The position numbers and the translations under genes are program-made. A stretch of DNA of 64,000 bases, taken from NCBI GenBank assembly GCA_964556255.1, contig CAZKVQ010000007.1, positions 13,830 to 77,829 of the forward strand. Reading direction: 5' to 3'. This stretch comes from JACJWR01 sp964556255 (GTDB lineage: Bacteria > Actinomycetota > Actinomycetes > S36-B12 > UBA10799). This document shows positions 59,091 through 64,000 of this stretch, piece by piece. A model generated the notes under the pieces. The model was not told where the DNA came from, did no database searches, and saw nothing but the letters and a program-made list of their open reading frames with translations. Position 1 is the stretch's first letter, and every line of letters starts with the position of its first letter.

Positions 59091-60608
59091 TCAGTCGAGG
59101 CGGACACCCATCGCTGCCAGATCGGCGACCACGTTTGCGGCGAGTTCCGCCGGATCCGGCACGAGGGTGGCGTCGGTGGCAAAACCGATGGTGACGCCGC
59201 CGTTGTAACTGAAGATCGTCGTGGTCATGGGCTGGTTTCCCGAGCAGGGCGCGAAGCCCACGAGTTGATCCACCGGAACGCCGGCGAAGGTCATCGGCGA
59301 GGCCGGTCCGGGCACGTTCGTGAGAACCCCCACGGCCTTGTTGGCGAAGAAGTTCGTCAAGAACGTGGCAACCTGGGTCGGCGACAGTGAGACGAGCCGC
59401 TGAAGTCCGAAGGTCAGAACGGCTTCGTCGGAGTTCTTGATCCGGGCCATTCGGTGGTGCATCTGCTCGAGTCGCTCGTGCGGATCCTCGGTGTCCAACG
59501 GCATCGGCATGAAGACCAGCGCGAAGTAGTTGCCAAGATCCGGGGGCAGATTGTCCTCGAACGGCTTGAGGTTGACTGGAACCATCCAGATGACTTCGTC
59601 CACCTGGGTATCCCGCTCGGCCAGGTACTTCCTCAGGCCTCCGGCGACGGCGGCCAGTAGAACGTCGTTGACCGTCGCCCCCGCGGCGCGGCCGACTTCC
59701 TTGATCGAGTCCAGTGGCACCGGCGCCGACCAGGCGACGGCTTTGGCGATGCCGGGCTCGCCCGTCCAGACGGTGTCCTCGACGCCCGCGAGAGCCAACT
59801 TGGTGACCGACGAGAAATCGTTCGTGCCGCGGTTGTTGTTGACCCCGAGCTCTTCGAGGGCGTCGAGCATCCGGTCCGGGTGGCGGACCAAATCGATACC
59901 GGCGCCCAGGCCATGAAGCCCTGCGGAGGCCGCGCGCACCGGAGTCTCAGTGAGTGCCGTCATCGGGTGGCGCGCCGCGTGTGCGGTGCCAGTCACAAGA
60001 CCTGCCACGGTGTGGCCGACCAGACTGGTGGCGCCGCTGGCGGCATGCAGCGCCACCCCAGTGACCCCCTCGGAGTCGGCGGCCTCATCCGCAGACTTGC
60101 TGGCCGACTTTCGCGACACCACGGCCGACACGGACGCTCCGTCGGACTCGCAGAGGCTCAGTAGTACCTGGGTGAGGCGGACGCCGTCGGCGATCGCGTG
60201 GTGGAAGCGCGAGACCACAGCGGATCCCTGGGTCCCGTCCGCGAGTTCCACCGGTGATAGAACCATCATCCGCCACAATGGGCGGTCCTTAGGTAACTCC
60301 TGCGAACGCTGGGCAGCCAGGAAGTCCTGCAACTCGGTCATGGACATGGGCTCATCGAAATCCACCATTTCGATGTGGCGACTGACGTCGAAATCTGGAT
60401 CGTCCTGCCATGCCCATCCGGGTCCGGAGCGCACCGGCCTGCGGGCGAACACGGGAAAGCGCTCCACCGCTGCCGTCATCACCTCGTCCACGGCCGCTCT
60501 GGTCGGCACTCCGCGCAGCACCATGGCACCGTCCACCACCATCAGGTTGTTCGGGCGGTCGGTGGTCAACCAGAGTGAATCCTGAACGCTCATGCCGACG
60601 GTGGTCAT
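59091..60608 (-). CDS. Wax ester synthase/diacylglycerol acyltransferase (WS/DGAT)
   Basis: 505 residues from ATG 60608, with GAGGAG 7 bases upstream. The active motif HHAIADG (HHxxxDG) lies near residue 130, and the NDVLLAAVAGGLRKYL segment and the late NVPGPASPMTFAGVPV are WS/DGAT signatures. Uses acyl-CoA to make wax esters or triacylglycerol for lipid storage at the membrane. Common in mycobacteria and other lipid-storing actinobacteria. Confidence 0.95.
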   Translation of the reverse strand: MTTVGMSVQDSLWLTTDRPNNLMVVDGAMVLRGVPTRAAVDEVMTAAVERFPVFARRPVRSGPGWAWQDDPDFDVSRHIEMVDFDEPMSMTELQDFLAAQRSQELPKDRPLWRMMVLSPVELADGTQGSAVVSRFHHAIADGVRLTQVLLSLCESDGASVSAVVSRKSASKSADEAADSEGVTGVALHAASGATSLVGHTVAGLVTGTAHAARHPMTALTETPVRAASAGLHGLGAGIDLVRHPDRMLDALEELGVNNNRGTNDFSSVTKLALAGVEDTVWTGEPGIAKAVAWSAPVPLDSIKEVGRAAGATVNDVLLAAVAGGLRKYLAERDTQVDEVIWMVPVNLKPFEDNLPPDLGNYFALVFMPMPLDTEDPHERLEQMHHRMARIKNSDEAVLTFGLQRLVSLSPTQVATFLTNFFANKAVGVLTNVPGPASPMTFAGVPVDQLVGFAPCSGNQPMTTTIFSYNGGVTIGFATDATLVPDPAELAANVVADLAAMGVRLD

Positions 60609-60807
60609 GGCACTCTCCTCAATCAAGACTGTGGCGGGGGAGCCGTCGGTTACAAACCTACGCCCTTCTCGACCACGTCGCGTGGTCGTCACAGCCGGCC
60701 TGACCGGCGTCCCGGATAACCCACTCCCAGGGGTACCGGCGGAGCGTGGTGAGTGGCTGGAAGGGATTCCCGGAGCGCCGGTCGAGCGTGCACTAACTCC
60801 GATGCAG
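60609..60807. other. Intergenic region, no gene seen
   Basis: The 199 bases between the WS/DGAT start and the thioredoxin stop hold no credible ORF with an RBS. Confidence 0.5.
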
Positions 60808-61167
60808 TTAGTTCGCGGCGGCCACTTCTGCCTTGACCTTGGCCATGTCGAGGTCGCGGACCGCCGTGATCAGCTGTTCCAGAGCCGGTGCGGGCAACGC
60901 CCCAGCCTCGCGGTAGACCAGCACGCCGTCACGGAAGGCCATCAGCGTAGGGATGGAAGTGATCTGAGCGGCGGACGCGATGGCCTGCTCGGACTCGGTG
61001 TCGACCTTGGCGAAGACAATGTCCGGGTGGGTCTCGGAGGCATTCTCGAAGATCGGGCCGAACATTCGGCATGGGCCGCACCAAGAGGCCCAGAAATCCA
61101 CGAGGGTGATGCCCTCGGCCGAGACGACGGTGTCGAAGTCCTCGACTGTGAGGTTGCGGGTTGCCAT
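60808..61167 (-). CDS. trxA: Thioredoxin
   Basis: 119 residues. ATG 61167 has AAGGAG 6 bases upstream. Active site FWASWCGPCRMFGP near residue 30 and the cis-Pro in ITSIPTLMAFRDG. Reduces disulfides and persulfides in the cytosol. A CstR-type operator lies 60 bases upstream, which suggests it belongs to the persulfide regulon. Confidence 0.95.
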   Translation of the reverse strand: MATRNLTVEDFDTVVSAEGITLVDFWASWCGPCRMFGPIFENASETHPDIVFAKVDTESEQAIASAAQITSIPTLMAFRDGVLVYREAGALPAPALEQLITAVRDLDMAKVKAEVAAAN

Positions 61168-61226
61168 GTGCGACTCCTTCAATGATGTGGGTGGGTTCTC
61201 TAGCGCCCCTTCGGAGTTATCAACAA

Positions 61227-61242
61227 ATACCCCCTTGGGTAT
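61227..61242. promoter_or_regulatory. CstR/CsoR-type operator 3
   Basis: ATACCC-CCTT-GGGTAT with an extended match to operator 1 (ATACCCCCTTGGGTATATT versus ATACCCCCTAGGGTATATT). It lies 60 bases upstream of trxA, 85 bases before the divergent patatin gene, and 16 kb from cstR. Confidence 0.85.
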
Positions 61243-61346
61243 ATTCCACGGGTCATCGAGGATGCCTCACCGGGTGTACTCCGGCACTGACGCGGTATGT
61301 CTCGACGGCTCGCCACCGAAGCGGCAAGGCTGGGTAGATTGGCCTC

Positions 61347-62744
61347 ATGGCCACTTCAGCGGAACCGAAAGCGCTCGTCCTTTCCGGCGGTGGCACGCGG
61401 GGAGCGTTCGAGGCCGGCGCGATCGATCTGTTGGTCACGCGGGGGATGCCGTGTCCAGAGATCATCACCGGCACCTCGGCGGGCTCGATCTCAGCGGGAG
61501 TGTTGGCGCAGGCCCGTGGTGAGGCTGAGCTCGCGGAATGCGCTCAGACGCTCAAAGCGGACATCCTGGCCATGACCGAGATCGACAAGGTGTTCGCCAA
61601 GACTGACTGGGCCAAGCAACTCGACGGAACCCCAGTAGGACAGTTGATCGACACCCTGATCGGGCGTGGGAGGCCGCCGGTACCGGTCGATCCGACCCTG
61701 GCCAACGATCCGCTGGCGCCGTTGGCGGAGGGATCTGGACACAAGTCATCGTGGAAGAGCCTCGCCGGCACGGTGCTGCACCCCGGTGCCGTCCATCGAG
61801 CGACGAAGGACTTCTGGAATGATCCGGCATCGTTGATGACCCTCGACCCACTGGAGGCCGCCCTTCGTGGGTACGGAGGAGCGGGCATCTCAAAGGTGGA
61901 TGAAGACCGCATTGCACGGCCCGGACTCACCCTGCGTCTCACCCTCAGCGCCCTGCAGGCCGGGGTTCCGCGGTACGTCACCGAGAGCGGGACCATGGTG
62001 GCCTCAGATGCGGTCACACCGTACCCGGCCGGCGGAACCCCCGGGGTGATCAGCGGGATGCTCGCCTCGTCGAGCGTTCCCGTCCTGTTCTCCCCTCGCC
62101 TGATCGGTGATGATGCCTACGTCGACGGAGGCGTGCTGCGCAATCTGCCGCTGGAGGCCGCGGTGTTTGTCGGGGCCGGTGACATCACGGCGATCCTGGC
62201 GAACGTCACAACGGTCGAGCCGATGAAGGGTCCGTTGGACAAGTTGACCCTGCTGGAGGTGTATTCGCGCTACAGCGAAATCGAACTCTATGACCAGGTG
62301 GTTCGATCCCTGACCTACCCGCTGAAGGAGGGCGCCACCCTCACGGCCGTAACACCGAGCATGAACGTCGTGGCGCCGTTCGAAGTGCAACAGGGGTTAC
62401 TGCTCATCGACATGGACTACGGCTGGATGCGCGCAGCGGAGGCGTCCGAGCTGGACGCGGCCGATCAACGCACTGCTCAGGAGATCAGCGACGCCTTGAC
62501 GGTCGGTCGCATCCGGGCCTGGTACCTGGAGGAGATGGTGATCGAAGCCAACGTCGCCGGTGGGGAGCCTGCCAGCGATGTTGCGGTGGCCCTGCGCTCG
62601 GCCAAGTCCACCGTGGCCGCTCAGTTGGCCAGCTGGCGGCAGTGGGGTTTGCCGACGCCGTCCGGGGCCGATGCCTGGGCCACCACTGCGGAGACCCACA
62701 ATCGTCCCCTGCCAGAGGGGTGGGAGAAGTCGGTGCTCGGCTGA
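61347..62744 (+). CDS. Patatin-like phospholipase
   Basis: 465 residues. Oxyanion loop VLSGGGTRGAFEAGAI, nucleophile GTSAGSIS (Ser near residue 44), and DGG catalytic Asp motif in YVDGGVLRNLPLEAA. No signal peptide, so it acts on cytosolic or inner membrane lipids. It is divergent from trxA; the shared intergenic region carries operator 3. The substrate is not known. Confidence 0.92.
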   Translation: MATSAEPKALVLSGGGTRGAFEAGAIDLLVTRGMPCPEIITGTSAGSISAGVLAQARGEAELAECAQTLKADILAMTEIDKVFAKTDWAKQLDGTPVGQLIDTLIGRGRPPVPVDPTLANDPLAPLAEGSGHKSSWKSLAGTVLHPGAVHRATKDFWNDPASLMTLDPLEAALRGYGGAGISKVDEDRIARPGLTLRLTLSALQAGVPRYVTESGTMVASDAVTPYPAGGTPGVISGMLASSSVPVLFSPRLIGDDAYVDGGVLRNLPLEAAVFVGAGDITAILANVTTVEPMKGPLDKLTLLEVYSRYSEIELYDQVVRSLTYPLKEGATLTAVTPSMNVVAPFEVQQGLLLIDMDYGWMRAAEASELDAADQRTAQEISDALTVGRIRAWYLEEMVIEANVAGGEPASDVAVALRSAKSTVAAQLASWRQWGLPTPSGADAWATTAETHNRPLPEGWEKSVLG

Positions 62745-62759
62745 GGACGGCCGTGACCG

Positions 62760-64000
62760 CTAACCGACCGTGACCGGCTGAGCTTCGGGGGCACTGGTAC
62801 GGATGAGGTGATCGAAGGCGGTCAACGCGGCGGTCGATCCGGAACCCATCGCCACCACAATCTGCTTGAAGGGCAAGGTCGTGCAGTCGCCCGCGGCAAA
62901 GACTCCCGGGACCGACGTTCGTCCATGATCGTCGATGACGATCTCATTGCCGGCCGTCAGGTCCACGGTGTCCCCGAGCCACTCGGTGTTGGGCAACAGC
63001 CCGATCTGGACGAATACGCCATCTACGGACAACTCGTCGGTGGATCCGCTGATCCGATCCTCGTAGGAAAGCCCCGTGACCCGGGTGCCGTCCCCGAGCA
63101 CCTCGGTAGTGCGGGTGCTGAGAAGGATGTCGACATTCGGCAGGCTGCGCAGCTTGCGTTGCAGGACATCGTCCGCCCGCATCGTGTCCAGGAATTCGAT
63201 GAGGGTTACGTGTCCGACCACGCCAGCGAGGTCGATCGCTGCCTCCACCCCCGAGTTACCGCCGCCGATGACCGCGACCCGCTTGCCCTTGAACAGCGGT
63301 CCGTCGCAGTGAGGGCAGTAGGTCACACCCTTGTTCCGATACTCCTGTTCGCCGGGAACATCCATGGATCGCCAGCGCGCCCCGGTGCTCAGGATCAAGG
63401 TCCTGCCGCGCAGCGTTGGACCACTGTCCAGTTCGACGCCCAAAAAGCCGTCGGCGTCAGGACCGGTCAGCAGTCGTGCGGCGCGCTGGTCGGTCATCAA
63501 TTCCACGTCGTAGGCCAAAGCGTGTTGCTCGAGTTCGGCCGCAAGCTTCGGACCCTCGGTGTAGGGAACCGAGATGAAGTTCTCGATGGCCATGGTGTCG
63601 AGCAGTTGGCCACCGAGTCGCTCGGCGACGATTCCGGTCCTGATTCCCTTGCGTGCTGCATATATCGCCGCCGCGACCCCTGCGGGCCCGCCGCCGACGA
63701 CCAGCACCTCGAAAGGTTCCTTCTCGGCGATACGAGCGGCAGTGCGCTCGGCGGCACCTGTGTCCAGTTTAGAGACGATCTGTTCGAGGGTCATCCGTCC
63801 CTGGTCGAATGCCTGTCCGTCGAGAAAGACGGTGGGAACGGCCAGCACGTTGCGCTGTTCGACCTCGGAGGGGAAGAGCGCACCGTCGATGGCGGTATGC
63901 CGGATACGCGGATTGACCACGCTCATGAGGTTCAGGGCCTGAACGACGTCCGGGCAGTTCTGGCAGGACAGCGAGAAGTACGTCTCGAACTCGAAGTCGC
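62760..64000 (-). CDS. ahpF: Alkyl hydroperoxide reductase subunit F, 5'-truncated at window end
   Basis: The frame stays open through the right edge; about 413 residues are visible of a family length near 520. The N-terminal thioredoxin-like domain keeps CxxC in SLSCQNCPD and the AVPTVFLDG strand. FAD site VLVVGGGPAGVAAAIYAARKG, redox CPHCDGP, NADPH site VAVIGGGNSGVEAAIDL and GDCTTLPFKQ complete AhpF. It reduces a peroxiredoxin using NADPH/NADH. Its partner ahpC is not in the window and may lie beyond the right edge. The minus-strand stop is only 15 bases from the patatin gene stop. Confidence 0.93.
   Translation of the reverse strand, partial: DFEFETYFSLSCQNCPDVVQALNLMSVVNPRIRHTAIDGALFPSEVEQRNVLAVPTVFLDGQAFDQGRMTLEQIVSKLDTGAAERTAARIAEKEPFEVLVVGGGPAGVAAAIYAARKGIRTGIVAERLGGQLLDTMAIENFISVPYTEGPKLAAELEQHALAYDVELMTDQRAARLLTGPDADGFLGVELDSGPTLRGRTLILSTGARWRSMDVPGEQEYRNKGVTYCPHCDGPLFKGKRVAVIGGGNSGVEAAIDLAGVVGHVTLIEFLDTMRADDVLQRKLRSLPNVDILLSTRTTEVLGDGTRVTGLSYEDRISGSTDELSVDGVFVQIGLLPNTEWLGDTVDLTAGNEIVIDDHGRTSVPGVFAAGDCTTLPFKQIVVAMGSGSTAALTAFDHLIRTSAPEAQPVTVG

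Overview
The window is a GC-rich chromosomal stretch of a high-GC Actinomycetota bacterium, probably from a draft or metagenome assembly. Pointers are the frequent GTG starts, an IdeR/DtxR-type iron box, a WS/DGAT acyltransferase, DUF4333 and DUF4190 proteins, and a CsoR/CstR-family regulator. I cannot name a genus. Four N runs (1023-1122, 22833-22842, 32465-32564, 50009-50108) mark assembly gaps. The three 100-N gaps each sit in or beside repetitive coding sequence, so they are probably collapsed repeats of unknown true length. I see no rRNA, tRNA, CRISPR array, insertion sequence or phage gene.

Region 1 (1-11512) is a peptide export locus of the NHLM type. It holds a truncated alpha/beta hydrolase, a Nif11-domain small protein with a Trp-rich tail, a short double-glycine leader peptide followed by GLGEA pentapeptide repeats, two or three glycosyltransferase-like proteins, a SAM methyltransferase, and the three-part exporter (HlyD-like protein, C39-peptidase ABC transporter, second NHLM ABC transporter). 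No classical RiPP tailoring enzyme is visible, and the visible core lacks Ser, Thr and Cys. This is the best candidate for an undescribed system.

Region 2 (11518-35811) is mixed: a K+ channel, a CPBP protease, GrpB, cysK-cysE (cysK switches codon style part-way), a coupled amidohydrolase-MFS-MoxR-VWA operon, hydrolases, a PGRP-type amidase lipoprotein, a UspA protein, an APC permease, FTR1 iron permease behind an iron box with a stand-alone EfeO cupredoxin, DUF4333 and DUF4190 proteins, YceI, a PAS-GGDEF protein and a VPS62-like protein.

Region 3 (35744-47771) is a reactive-sulfur island. A CsoR-family protein that keeps both cysteines but lacks the copper-binding His (CstR-like) lies near a rhodanese, a CstB-like persulfide dioxygenase-rhodanese, a TauE exporter, SQR, DUF1641, TusE/DsrC-like and DsrE2-like proteins, and a multicopper oxidase. 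Three copies of ATACCC-N4-GGGTAT lie in front of the rhodanese/multicopper oxidase pair, cstR/methyltransferase, and a distant thioredoxin gene (61227-61242). This suggests one small regulon. An ECF sigma factor with a fused zinc-finger anti-sigma-like domain follows.

Region 4 (47951-64000) holds a DUF2252 protein with a histone-H1-like Lys/Ala/Pro repeat N-terminus, a Dyp peroxidase, a tightly coupled six-gene operon (octopine-dehydrogenase-like protein, POR gamma/alpha/beta, a GltD-ferredoxin fusion, M20 amidohydrolase) that looks like a catabolic route for opine-like or N-acyl amino compounds, a WS/DGAT, thioredoxin, a patatin-like phospholipase and a truncated AhpF.
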